Positions 54,679-62,727 of a stretch of 64,000 nucleotides of DNA are shown in pieces. The DNA comes from Planctomycetota bacterium. GTDB taxonomy: Bacteria > Planctomycetota > UBA1135. The DNA lies in NCBI GenBank assembly GCA_021776795.1, contig JAJFFC010000028.1, positions 151,997 to 215,996 of the forward strand, read 5' to 3'. Below the pieces are notes generated by a model. It had not been told where the DNA came from. It saw nothing but the letters and a program-made list of their open reading frames with translations, and searched no databases. How positions within the stretch are numbered: position 1 is the first letter of the stretch; each line of letters opens with the position of its first letter. Position numbers and translations under genes: made by a program.

Positions 54679-55562
54679 GCCGCGTGCGTCGTTGGTCGTT
54701 GCAATCCCCCGCGAAACTCAATTGGAGTTTGCGCGTTTTGGGGAAGCGGACCGACGGCTTCCATCAGTTGCATAGTTTGTTTGTGGCGGCCGATCTCTAC
54801 GACCGCCTGACGCTGATCTTGGATGCGCCTCACTTGCCGCGCCTTGAAGTGGATGGCTTGGGTGCCGAGCAGATCCCGCAGGATGAACGCAACCTGGTGC
54901 TCCAAGCCGAAGCCGCTTGGCGCCAAGCGGGTGGCGAGGCACCGGCAGTGTCGTGGCATTTGTACAAACGCATTCCAGCCGCGGCAGGCTTAGGCGGAGG
55001 CTCCGGCAATGCCGCCGCAGCTTTGCGTTTGCTGCAACATGTGGCCACGCAAGAACCGCAGCAGTCCTTGGTGGAGATTGCCGCTGCCTTGGGTAGTGAT
55101 ATACCCTTTTTCCTCGGCAACGGGCCAGTCTTTCTTGGCGGACGCGGTGAGATCATCCTCGGCACCATTCCCTTGTTCCCGCAACGTGTGATTTTGGTCG
55201 CACCGCCGATCGAGGTCGCGACCCCGTCGGTATTCCAAGCCTTAGCTGCGCCGGATTACCAAGAACAAACTGCGCCGGACTTGCCGCTGCCATCGAAATG
55301 GTCGAGTGAAGCTGGCCCCAACGATCTCCTCCCCGCCGTCCTCCAGGCTTCGCCGGACTTCGCACAATTTTGGCAGAAACTGCAACAGATTGCGCCCTTC
55401 CACCTCAGTGGCAGTGGGGGCGCCTGCTTCCTGCCCCAGGTGTCGCCACAAGAAAGCGCCCGACTGCTCCCGCAATGTCAGGATTTGTGCGACTATGTTT
55501 GGAAGCTCTCATGTCTGACCGGGCCCGTCCTGGGCGTCGTGCATGAGCACCCTGAATCATGA
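54675..55562 (+). CDS. ispE: 4-diphosphocytidyl-2-C-methyl-D-erythritol kinase
   Basis: 295-residue GHMP-family kinase of the MEP isoprenoid pathway. SPAKLNWSLRVLGKRTDGFHQL is the N-terminal signature, with the Lys/Asn and YHELxT-like region modified to FHQLHSL. IPAAAGLGGGSGNAAAALRLL is the glycine-rich phosphate loop, and ALGSDIPFFLGNGPVFLGGRGE contains the catalytic Asp. FHLSGSGGACFLP is the third GHMP motif. It overlaps both neighbours by 4 bp. Confidence 0.92.
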   Translation: MSRVRRWSLQSPAKLNWSLRVLGKRTDGFHQLHSLFVAADLYDRLTLILDAPHLPRLEVDGLGAEQIPQDERNLVLQAEAAWRQAGGEAPAVSWHLYKRIPAAAGLGGGSGNAAAALRLLQHVATQEPQQSLVEIAAALGSDIPFFLGNGPVFLGGRGEIILGTIPLFPQRVILVAPPIEVATPSVFQALAAPDYQEQTAPDLPLPSKWSSEAGPNDLLPAVLQASPDFAQFWQKLQQIAPFHLSGSGGACFLPQVSPQESARLLPQCQDLCDYVWKLSCLTGPVLGVVHEHPES

Positions 55563-56416
55563 AGGTCATCACCATCGTTGTTGGTCCCGGCCGCGCCGGA
55601 TGCAGTCTTGCACTCGCGCATCAAAAAGCTGGACAAGAGGTTTACTTACTCGGTCGCCGTGACGGCGCGTGGCAATCATGGGCCAAGGAGAAAGGCATCC
55701 AACCGATTCTGAGTTGGCAGGAAGCTCCGTCCAATGCTTCCTTTGTCATCATGGCGGTTCCGGACCGGCAGATTTTGGCAGCAAGTGAAGTGTGCGCTGG
55801 CGAGTACAACTGCAACGCCAAGACCTTCGTGCACCTTTCCGGCATGCATGACCTCGATGTGCTCAAGCCCATCACATTGGAAGGCGGCTTTGTCGCGGCC
55901 ATGCACCCGGTGATGCCCTTCAGCGATCCCGAGTCCGATGTCCTCGCCCTGCGCAAAGCAGTGGTCACCGAAACCGCCGACCCCAACGCGCGCGAAGGCG
56001 TACTGGAAATCGCCCAGGTGTGGGGGGCCTCGCCAGTGCGCATGCGTCGCAATGTCGACCGCCGGCGTTATCACCTTGGTTTGGCCCTTGCCTCGAACCA
56101 CCTCACCGCCTTATTGAGTTGGTCGCATGACTTGCTGCAGCCAGTCTTCGGCGACGAGACCTTTGATGTCGTCGCACGCATGGCCGCCCAAGCGTTGGAA
56201 AACGCGCGCCGTTCCGGTGCCGCAGAAGCCCTCACCGGCCCGGTCGTCCGCGGCGATGTGGAAACGGTGCAGGAGCACCTCGCCAGCTTGACCGAGCATG
56301 AGCAACGCCGCTATGCCGGCCTGCTGAATATGGTGGTGGACCTGGCAGAACAGGGTCATCGTTTACCGGCCGATGCCGCGGAGCGCCTGCGCGCGATTGC
56401 GGCCGAAGCGCGTTGA
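55559..56416 (+). CDS. Rossmann-like/DUF2520 oxidoreductase, ketopantoate-reductase-like fold
   Basis: 285 residues. The N-terminal Rossmann domain starts ITIVVGPGRAGCSLALAHQKAG (GxGxxG-like) with VIMAVPDRQI after strand 4. The C-terminal helical DUF2520 domain has RRRYHLGLALASNHLTALLSW and EALTGPVVRGDVETVQEHL. Known DUF2520 proteins resemble F420/NADP oxidoreductases and 6-phosphogluconate dehydrogenase-like enzymes and are often found beside panC. Its place here, two genes after panC with overlapping ends, makes a ketopantoate-reductase role possible but unproven. Confidence 0.8.
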   Translation: MKVITIVVGPGRAGCSLALAHQKAGQEVYLLGRRDGAWQSWAKEKGIQPILSWQEAPSNASFVIMAVPDRQILAASEVCAGEYNCNAKTFVHLSGMHDLDVLKPITLEGGFVAAMHPVMPFSDPESDVLALRKAVVTETADPNAREGVLEIAQVWGASPVRMRRNVDRRRYHLGLALASNHLTALLSWSHDLLQPVFGDETFDVVARMAAQALENARRSGAAEALTGPVVRGDVETVQEHLASLTEHEQRRYAGLLNMVVDLAEQGHRLPADAAERLRAIAAEAR

Positions 56417-58440
56417 GCGAAATAACACACCGCGCAGAGCCTCAGCCCATCGTGTCCCTGCGTGGACAAGATGTGGACGTACTCTCGTCGCGCTTGGCAT
56501 ATTTGCAAGAGCACGTTTCGCTGGTGGAGTTGCGCCTAGATGGCATGCCCGCTGATGCCCCCGTGGCGTCGTGGATTCAAGCCCATCCGAAACTCTCCTT
56601 TGTCGCCACCTATCGTTTGCGTGAGGATGGTGGCGAGGGTGAAGGCGGTGCGACAGAACGTCGGCGTCGATTAGAGCAGGCGATCCAAGCTGGAGTTGCC
56701 TTTGTGGACCTGCCGCTAGGGGAGGAGCGTTGGGATTGGCCTTCGACGGTGCGCCGCGTGTTGTCTTGGCATGCCCCAACTACGGTCACCCCAAATGCCG
56801 ATGCCCAACTCACCGCGGCATGGGCCACCATGCAAGAGCAAGCGGCAGCGACCGATGTCCTCAAGCTGGTGACTTGGGCTGAGCAAGCCGCAGATGCCCT
56901 TGCCATCTTGACCCTCCAACGCGAAGCCAAGAATCCAAACGTGGTTGCCTTCGCCCAAGGTCCTGGCAGCGCCGCCGCACGTTTGCTGAGTGCACGCTTT
57001 GGGGCTCCGTGGGTGTATTGCTGCTGGCCCGGCGAAGCGACCGCTCAGGGCCAATGGTCCCTGTCCGAGTGGCAAGCATTGCCCGCGGATTGGCACCGAA
57101 CGACAACCGCCATGGTGGGGGTGGCTGGGCAGCCGGTGCGCCATTCCTTGAGTCCATGGCTGTGGCAGCAGGCCGCCTCCCGCGCTACACCACCTTTCGC
57201 TTTGTTCAATCTGGCCTTGGAAAGCCAGGACTTGGCAGCCCTGTTGCCCGCGGTGGAATCCTGGGGCGTTCGCGCCCTTTCCTTGACCATGCCTCTGAAG
57301 CAACAGGCCTTTGCGCATTTTCAGCCACCGCAGGTTGCCGAGCAGGCGGTGAATTACTTGGTGCGGGGGGCGCAAGAAGCCGATGCCAGCCACCCGACGC
57401 AAGCTCCCTCATGGATTCCCGGGAATAGCGACGGCGAAGGAGCTCTTGCTGCCTTGCGCGCCGAGGGCCTAAAGCCAACGGATTGCGTTTTGTTGTTGGG
57501 TGCAGGCGGTGCCGCCCGCGGCGTGGCCAGCGCCCTTGCCAATGCCGGTCATGCGGTAACGGTTAGCGCCAGACGTCGTGAGCAAGCTGGCTGGTGGCCA
57601 CAGGTGCAGGACTGGGAACAGGTCGCGCCGAACGCGTTCGACGTCGTCATTCAAGCCACCAGTTTGGGCAGCGCGCACAACCCAGGCTTGCCCTTGCCTG
57701 GCCGACCACCTCGCGTCGGCGCGCTAGCTTTGGAGTTGATTTACCAACCCTTAGAAACGGCATGGATGGCGCAAGCTCGCCAAGCCGGAGCCACGGTTCT
57801 TCCCGGCACCACCATGTTGCTGGAGCAAATGCGCACGCCCTTTGCGCGCGCTTTCCCGAACCACCACCTATCCGAGGCGGCTGTCGCCGAGTTGCAGCAT
57901 TCCTTCTCCGCGCATTTAGCCCAAGAGCAAGCTGCCGTCTTGATCGGTCCGCGCGCCGCGGGCAAGTCCACTTTGGGCAGAGCACTAGCGCAGGCCTGTG
58001 GCTGGTCCTTCGTCGACAGTGATGTCGAACTCGAGCGCATTCACCAGCGGTCCCTGATGGCATGGCTCGCGGAAGACTTGACCTCCTTCCGCCAAGCCGA
58101 ATCCGCCTTGCTTCCCCAATTGCTCGGCCGACGTCGCCACGTAATTGCCTTGGGCGGGGGAGTGATTGAAGATCCGGCCAATGTCGAACACCTCAAGCGC
58201 CATCGTCGTGTGCTGGCTTTGACGGCCCCTGAGGAACTCTTGCTGGAGCGTCAGCAACAGAAGCCACGCCCGCGCCTGGAAGCTGCCACCTTGGCTGAAG
58301 AAGTGGCGGTTCTGGGCGCGCGTCGGCAATCCGCCTATGCGGAAGCGGCAAAAGAATCCCTAACGTCGGATTGCCCGTTAAAACGACTAACCGAACAGGC
58401 GCAGAAAGTTTTCGCGTTACCAGGATTCGGCAAAAGATGA
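56413..58440 (+). CDS. Trifunctional shikimate-pathway fusion: type I dehydroquinase - shikimate dehydrogenase - shikimate kinase
   Basis: 675 residues from a TTG overlapping the previous stop. Residues 1-235 form AroD type I: VELRLDG (Glu39, Arg41), LSWHAPTTVTP (His120) and TDVLKLVTWA with Schiff-base Lys151. Residues 245-495 form AroE: GVAGQPVRHSLSPWL, LTMPLKQQAF (Lys296), QAVNYL (Asn314), GNSDGEG (Asp340) and LLGAGGAARGVASAL. Residues 505-675 form AroK: IGPRAAGKST (P-loop Lys518), FVDSDVELE, SFRQAESALL, IALGGGV and PRPRL lid. All three active sites look usable, though AroE has some changed side chains (His of SPxxH is Trp). It would channel dehydroquinate to shikimate-3-phosphate. Confidence 0.88.
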   Translation: MSEITHRAEPQPIVSLRGQDVDVLSSRLAYLQEHVSLVELRLDGMPADAPVASWIQAHPKLSFVATYRLREDGGEGEGGATERRRRLEQAIQAGVAFVDLPLGEERWDWPSTVRRVLSWHAPTTVTPNADAQLTAAWATMQEQAAATDVLKLVTWAEQAADALAILTLQREAKNPNVVAFAQGPGSAAARLLSARFGAPWVYCCWPGEATAQGQWSLSEWQALPADWHRTTTAMVGVAGQPVRHSLSPWLWQQAASRATPPFALFNLALESQDLAALLPAVESWGVRALSLTMPLKQQAFAHFQPPQVAEQAVNYLVRGAQEADASHPTQAPSWIPGNSDGEGALAALRAEGLKPTDCVLLLGAGGAARGVASALANAGHAVTVSARRREQAGWWPQVQDWEQVAPNAFDVVIQATSLGSAHNPGLPLPGRPPRVGALALELIYQPLETAWMAQARQAGATVLPGTTMLLEQMRTPFARAFPNHHLSEAAVAELQHSFSAHLAQEQAAVLIGPRAAGKSTLGRALAQACGWSFVDSDVELERIHQRSLMAWLAEDLTSFRQAESALLPQLLGRRRHVIALGGGVIEDPANVEHLKRHRRVLALTAPEELLLERQQQKPRPRLEAATLAEEVAVLGARRQSAYAEAAKESLTSDCPLKRLTEQAQKVFALPGFGKR

Positions 58441-58476
58441 AGTGAAGTCGGGCCTTTTTCCGGCTAAGATGAATAT

Positions 58477-60972
58477 GTGGGGTTTTTGTCCAGCTTGTTC
58501 GTCGCGCTCTGCCTTCAGATAGGGCAGCCGAGCTTGCCAGCTGCACTCGCCGAGCAGCCCGAGCTCCTCGCGGCGTGGGAAGTGGTGCAAGACTCAGCCG
58601 CCGAGCGCGAGACTCGCCTTGCCCAGGCCGATGTCCTCCTCACCGCAGTCGTCGCCCTGCCCGCTTCCGAACAAGCGCCCTTCTTGCTCGATGTCCTCGG
58701 TAACGGTTCGTGGCCGAAGTCGCTCAATGGCGCCATCACGGCACTGGAGCGAGACTGGCCCAAGTTCGGCGATCGTCTGCTGGAAGACTTGGTTCTTCCC
58801 ATGCCCGATCGTGCCATGCGCGTTCGCGGCGCGATTCGCGCCTTAGGCTTGTTGCAGAACCCCCGGCCCGAGTTGATCGAAGGCTTGGCCGCGCTTTTGC
58901 ATCGCGAGTCTCTTGCCGGAGAAGCACGCACTTCCCTCACTCGGTTGACTGGGCGTGAGTTTGGCGGCGCCAAAGACTTTGACGCATGGTGGAAGGAAGC
59001 CAGGACTCAAGATCGCGCCACTTGGCTAGAGAGTGCGCTGCGCGAAACGCAGGCGCGTGAACTTGCCGATTGGCGCAGTAAGTTGTCGCCCGCCTCTGGT
59101 GCTGCCGTCCCGCCCAAGGTAGTCATTGCTGGCATGCATCACCCACGTGCTTCGGTGCGGTCCTTGGCCTACCGCGCTTTAGTCCGCCTCGATGCTGGCA
59201 CCCTTGCCGAAGAGCAGACCTCTGCGCTGACCTTGGCACTTCGTCAGGCGGTGCAAAAGGAAAGTGTTGGTGAGCTTCGTGTGGAACTCCTGCCGCTAGT
59301 ACCGCGCTACTTGCAAAACGGCGAAGCGCTGACTTCGCTGTTGCGCAGTCTTGAGTTTGGTTCGGCCAAGGAACAGTTGGTCGCCGCCACCAACCTGCAG
59401 CTGGTGCGCCCACCGCGCGCCGCCTGGGATGGCCTGCTTCGTGGCCTCAGTCGTCTTTATCCAGAGCCAACTGCCACGCCTTCCGAGGCCAGCGTGCCAA
59501 ATCGGCCCATCCAAACGGCTTTGGGGACCTCTACCCAAGAAGTGCGCACGGCATTGTGGACTGGGCTCCTGGCCGTCGGTCGCAACCAAGAGGTCATCGA
59601 GCTCGTCGACACCGATGAACTCAAAGAAGTCCTTGGGCGCGCCTTGGTTGTCGAAGAGGTGGCGGTGGTGCGCGACCGTCTGTTCCAGGCCGTCGGTGTG
59701 TATGGCGACGCCTCCTTCCTGCCCGTGCTACAGCCCTTGGTGGCCCTGGCCGCGGATAACGGTGGGCCGGGAGTGCCTTCGCGCCAGGTTCCTCCAGCCG
59801 AACGCCGTGCCGCACTTGCCGCCATGACGGCTGTGGCCGCACGCGGGGAAGACCCAGGGCTTTTGGCCTCCATGTTGCCCGACCTACTCGATGACCCCGA
59901 GGTCCTCGTCCGCGACCAAGCCATTGCCAGTGTGCAACGCTTGAAGATTAGTAACGGTCCTATCTTGTTGGCCGGTCGCCTGAGTCGCGAAGCCGAAACG
60001 CCGGTGTTGAAACGCTTGCTCGAGAGCTTGGGCAAATCCCAAGACGCCAAGGTTCTGCAATCGGTTCTGAATTTCCAACCGCCGCTGGCTTTGCGCGATG
60101 TCTACGGCAAAACCGTGCAAGTTCAGGTTGGCCGTGATTTTGCATCCTTGGAGCTGGCCTACCAATCCTTGAGCGCACGCTTGGATTGGCGCTCGACCTT
60201 TGCCCTGGTGCGCAAGTTCTCGCACGACGGCCTGGAAGATGCCCAGGCCGAACAGCTGGACCGTCTCTATGCCCAAGCCGAAAGTGAGCACTTGCTCGAG
60301 GTCGGGGTCGAGAACGAATTCCAAGGCTACGCCGAAGAGGCCGTTGGTTTGTTGCGCGTCCTGATGGGGCGTGAACCTACGGATTTGCGCTGGCCGGTGT
60401 ACTTCGTCGAGTTGCAACTCATGCGCGGCGCCGTCGATGAGGCCCTCACCGTCATGCGCACCCTGGTGCCAGAGGCTGGCATCCCGGAAGCCCGTCGTTG
60501 GGAGCTGGGTCTAGATGCGCTGCGTTTTGCTGCCGCCAAAGAAGAACTCTGGGATAGCGCGCGGGCCTTGCTCGCTGAGCTCGACGCGATGGTCAATCTG
60601 CCCGAGGCCATGGTCTATCACGCCGAGCAGGTTCGCCAGATGTTCCCGGCAGTGGAGCCCGCGGCAGTGGAGCCTTTGCATGGCGATCAGGGCATCGTTC
60701 CTGTTCCCGAAGGCGGAACTGCCGAGGAGGATAGTCAGGCCGAAGCCGGAGCTGAAGCCACCGAGGCTGGCCAACAGGAGGAGCCAGTAGCAGAACAACC
60801 TCCGGTCCAGGATGAGCCAGCGAAGCAGGACGAGCCCGTGGCCGAGGACCCGGCTCAAGACGATCCGCAGGGCAGCGAGACCCCAAGCAGCGAAGACCCT
60901 CCAGTGGAGGAGCCGGCGGTGAATGACACACCGGTGGAAGAGCCTCCTACGCCAGCTGGCGACGGCTTCTAG
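58477..60972 (+). CDS. Large exported HEAT-like repeat protein with acidic tail
   Basis: 831 residues from a GTG (alternative starts are out of frame). The N-terminal segment FLSSLFVALCLQIGQPSLPA is signal-like. Most of the protein is alpha-helical with HEAT-type repeats, for example VRGAIRALGLLQNPRPELIEGLAALL, VRSLAYRALVRLDAG, VRDRLFQAVGVYGDASFLPVLQPLV and VRDQAIASVQRLKISN. Around residues 610-720 there are TPR-like helices. The last 85 residues are low-complexity, rich in Glu, Pro, Asp and Gln. No enzyme motif is seen; a scaffold role is likely. It lies 36 bp after the operon and may be its last gene. Confidence 0.65.
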   Translation: MGFLSSLFVALCLQIGQPSLPAALAEQPELLAAWEVVQDSAAERETRLAQADVLLTAVVALPASEQAPFLLDVLGNGSWPKSLNGAITALERDWPKFGDRLLEDLVLPMPDRAMRVRGAIRALGLLQNPRPELIEGLAALLHRESLAGEARTSLTRLTGREFGGAKDFDAWWKEARTQDRATWLESALRETQARELADWRSKLSPASGAAVPPKVVIAGMHHPRASVRSLAYRALVRLDAGTLAEEQTSALTLALRQAVQKESVGELRVELLPLVPRYLQNGEALTSLLRSLEFGSAKEQLVAATNLQLVRPPRAAWDGLLRGLSRLYPEPTATPSEASVPNRPIQTALGTSTQEVRTALWTGLLAVGRNQEVIELVDTDELKEVLGRALVVEEVAVVRDRLFQAVGVYGDASFLPVLQPLVALAADNGGPGVPSRQVPPAERRAALAAMTAVAARGEDPGLLASMLPDLLDDPEVLVRDQAIASVQRLKISNGPILLAGRLSREAETPVLKRLLESLGKSQDAKVLQSVLNFQPPLALRDVYGKTVQVQVGRDFASLELAYQSLSARLDWRSTFALVRKFSHDGLEDAQAEQLDRLYAQAESEHLLEVGVENEFQGYAEEAVGLLRVLMGREPTDLRWPVYFVELQLMRGAVDEALTVMRTLVPEAGIPEARRWELGLDALRFAAAKEELWDSARALLAELDAMVNLPEAMVYHAEQVRQMFPAVEPAAVEPLHGDQGIVPVPEGGTAEEDSQAEAGAEATEAGQQEEPVAEQPPVQDEPAKQDEPVAEDPAQDDPQGSETPSSEDPPVEEPAVNDTPVEEPPTPAGDGF

Positions 60973-60982
60973 CCACATTCTC

Positions 60983-61010
60983 TTGACGCGGCCATAGCGC
61001 CCGTTACAAT
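60983..61010 (+). promoter_or_regulatory. Sigma-70-type promoter of the tRNA-fMet gene
   Basis: TTGACG at 60983-60988 and TACAAT at 61005-61010 are separated by 16 bp. The predicted start would be near 61017, seven bases before the tRNA. This is the clearest promoter in the window. Confidence 0.8.
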
Positions 61011-61023
61011 CCCTCCTTCGTAA

Positions 61024-61099
61024 CGCGGGGTGGAGCAGCTGGCAGCTCGTCGGGCTCATAACCCGGAGGTCGCAGGTTCGAATCCTGTCCCCGCTACCA
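61024..61099 (+). tRNA. Initiator tRNA-fMet (CAT anticodon)
   Basis: 76 nt including an encoded CCA. The anticodon loop is CTCATAA, closed by three G-C pairs (GGG/CCC), the hallmark of initiator tRNAs. Position 1 (C) cannot pair with position 72 (T), the second hallmark; the other six acceptor pairs CGCGGGG/CCCCGC are good. The T arm is GCAGGTTCGAATCCTGT. It has its own promoter and terminator, and the foreign-looking island starts just behind it. Confidence 0.95.
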
Positions 61100-61108
61100 A
61101 ACACCTAA

Positions 61109-61138
61109 GCCGGTCCCGCGCAAGCGCGGCCGGCTTTT
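61109..61138 (+). terminator. Rho-independent terminator of tRNA-fMet
   Basis: GCCGG and CCGCGC pair with GCGCGG and CCGGC (TC bulge on the left arm) around an AA loop, followed by TTTT. It begins 10 nt after the tRNA CCA. Confidence 0.9.
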
Positions 61139-61203
61139 GTGTTTGGCATCGTGGCGCGATTCTTTGGCTCAGGTGGGCCTCGCTACCCAAGGCCCGCTTC
61201 GCG

Positions 61204-61221
61204 TCGAATCCTGTCCACGCT
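61204..61221 (+). repeat. Partial duplicate of the tRNA-fMet 3' end, possible attachment-site remnant
   Basis: TCGAATCCTGTCC-A-CGCT matches 61078-61095 of the tRNA gene at 17 of 18 positions. No other tRNA part is present, so it is not a second gene. Such short copies are left when an integrative element uses a tRNA 3' end. Confidence 0.6.
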
Positions 61222-61301
61222 TCGCGGGGGACGGATTATTCTGCTGGTGTTGGTTGCGGGGGAAAAAGGAAGGTCTGTCTTTCTCCGGGGCCTTCTCGCT
61301 G

Positions 61302-61382
61302 CCCTCCCTCCTAAGGCAGGGAGGGAACTAGTTCCTGGTGATATATTGGTCCAGGTATCGAGTTCGGCCTGCATGACGCAGG
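61302..61382. promoter_or_regulatory. Cluster of inverted repeats upstream of the RiPP precursor
   Basis: Three dyads in 80 bp: CCCTCCCT/AGGGAGGG, the perfect palindrome GGAACTAGTTCC and CCTGC/GCAGG. They lie 65-145 bp before the precursor start and could be regulator sites or RNA structure. No regulator gene is visible in the cluster. Confidence 0.35.
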
Positions 61383-61446
61383 TCAGTCGAATACCCCTCC
61401 CCGTTCTGCTGACTAGTCTTGCTACAATGTATTTGGAGAATAGATA

Positions 61447-61752
61447 ATGGACAAAAAAGGATTTTGGTGTTTCTTTGAGGAAAAATGCGCTGGTGTGCCA
61501 GAGGCGCTAGATTTTGTTGGCTATACCCAAACAAGGACCCGAGAAGAACCTGATCAGAGATATTTAGGGATGGGTGGAGGGTTGACTAAAACCGCTCAAG
61601 TTGAAGAAACCGATCAAGATAAGGAAAACTCCAGCTATCTTGCTATCCCGCCGGGGCAGTTGTTGGTTACTCACACAGTTACTGAATCTCGCGAGGAGCG
61701 AGATCAAGATAGCGAGCATCGAAGGTTCTTAGCCGTACCAGTCTTAGAATAG
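61447..61752 (+). CDS. Graspetide (omega-ester RiPP) precursor peptide with three core repeats
   Basis: 101 residues. The leader is about residues 1-25 (MDKKGFWCFFEEKCAG). Three core units follow with a shared pattern T-x-T-x3-E-E-x-D-Q: starting at Thr27 (TQTRTREEPDQ), Thr47 (TKTAQVEETDQD) and Thr77 (TVTESREERDQD), each followed by a Tyr/Phe-Leu segment (RYL, SYLAIP, FLAVP). Thr side chains linked to Glu/Asp carboxylates are the cross-links made by ATP-grasp graspetide ligases. The gene ends directly before the ligase gene (stop TAG at 61750-61752, ATG at 61753). It is AT-richer than the rest of the window. A weak TACAAT lies at 61423. Confidence 0.8.
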   Translation: MDKKGFWCFFEEKCAGVPEALDFVGYTQTRTREEPDQRYLGMGGGLTKTAQVEETDQDKENSSYLAIPPGQLLVTHTVTESREERDQDSEHRRFLAVPVLE

Positions 61753-62727
61753 ATGCAGGGTTCCAAAAGGGTGTTGGTCCTCACCAACGCAGCAGACGCG
61801 ACATCGGACTATTTGTGTTCTAGGCTCGCTGATGGAGAGGTACCTTATGTCCGATTTAATACGGATGTAGATTGTGAAACAGCTCGGTTAGTCTATAACG
61901 AGGGAGGCCACAACCTTAGCTGGAAAGGTCAACACCTGTCCCCAACTCAGGTTTCCGCTGTTGTTTTGAGAAGGCCAAAGCCCATTGGGCTTGGTTCTGC
62001 CGCAGATGAGCAATCGAAAGGGCATGCTTCTCTTGAATGGTCGGAGGGGTTAGAAGGCTTTCTCGCTCACATCGAAACTGTTAAGTGGATAAACCACCCC
62101 TCTCGAAACTGCATGGCTAGTCATAAGATTGAGCAGTTAACAAGAGCTAAACGGTACAACTTAAGTGTGCCTTCAACCACGGTTACCAATAGTCAAGATG
62201 TTGCAAAGGGGTTTGTTGAATCCCAAAAAAATGGTGTGGTTGTTAAACCCATGTCTAGTGGATATATCGAGAGGGAATCAGGAGACTCAATTATTTATAC
62301 GAGGGAGTTTCACAAGACGAATCTAATCCATTTAGAGAGCCTCGGCACGTGTCCGGTAATGTTTCAAGAGAAGATTCGTAAACGCACGGATGTTCGCGTG
62401 ACCGTTCTTGATGAAGCGATGATTGCGATTGAGATGAACCGAATTGAATCAAGTGGAGAGCAGGTATTGGATATTCGCAGGGACAATATGAGGAACATCC
62501 AATACGGAAGAATTGAAATTCCGGACAGTATTCGAACGAACTTGCGCGCATTGTTGGTTTCATATGGTCTCCGTTTTGCTGCGGTTGATTTCGGCATTTC
62601 GAAGACAGGTGAATGGGTGTTTTTTGAAATCAATCCAAATGGTCAATGGGCTTGGCTAGATCTAGAAGCGGACGCTGGTATATCAGAATTGTTTGTCCAA
62701 TCATTTAGGGAGTGTATTTATGCCTAA
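61753..62727 (+). CDS. MvdC/MvdD-type ATP-grasp ligase (graspetide maturase)
   Basis: 324 residues. KRVLVLTNAADATSDYLCSRL and VPYVRFNTD form the N-terminal pre-ATP-grasp domain typical of the microviridin ligase group; NHPSRNCMASHKIEQL binds the leader side in relatives; VVKPMSSGYIE carries the ATP Lys. FQEKIRKRTDVRVTV, IEMNRIESS and AVDFGISKTGEWVFFEINPNGQW are the conserved ligase blocks, the last with the metal-binding Glu and Asn. It should form ester bonds between Thr and Glu/Asp in the precursor encoded immediately upstream. Its last 8 bp overlap the next gene. Confidence 0.88.
   Translation: MQGSKRVLVLTNAADATSDYLCSRLADGEVPYVRFNTDVDCETARLVYNEGGHNLSWKGQHLSPTQVSAVVLRRPKPIGLGSAADEQSKGHASLEWSEGLEGFLAHIETVKWINHPSRNCMASHKIEQLTRAKRYNLSVPSTTVTNSQDVAKGFVESQKNGVVVKPMSSGYIERESGDSIIYTREFHKTNLIHLESLGTCPVMFQEKIRKRTDVRVTVLDEAMIAIEMNRIESSGEQVLDIRRDNMRNIQYGRIEIPDSIRTNLRALLVSYGLRFAAVDFGISKTGEWVFFEINPNGQWAWLDLEADAGISELFVQSFRECIYA

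Larger units (their letters stand above)
61139..61446. other. Non-coding junction between tRNA and RiPP cluster
   Basis: About 300 bp with no convincing gene. It holds a partial copy of the tRNA 3' end (61204-61221), an 8-bp-stem hairpin (CCCTCCCT/AGGGAGGG, 61302-61325), a 12-bp perfect palindrome GGAACTAGTTCC (61324-61335), a CCTGC/GCAGG hairpin (61368-61382), a possible -10 box TACAAT (61423-61428) and GGAGA shortly before the precursor ATG. GC content starts to fall within this stretch. Confidence 0.7.

Noticed and set aside
61204..61221. Second tRNA gene
   Set aside because: Only the T-arm/acceptor part is present, with no anticodon or D arm.
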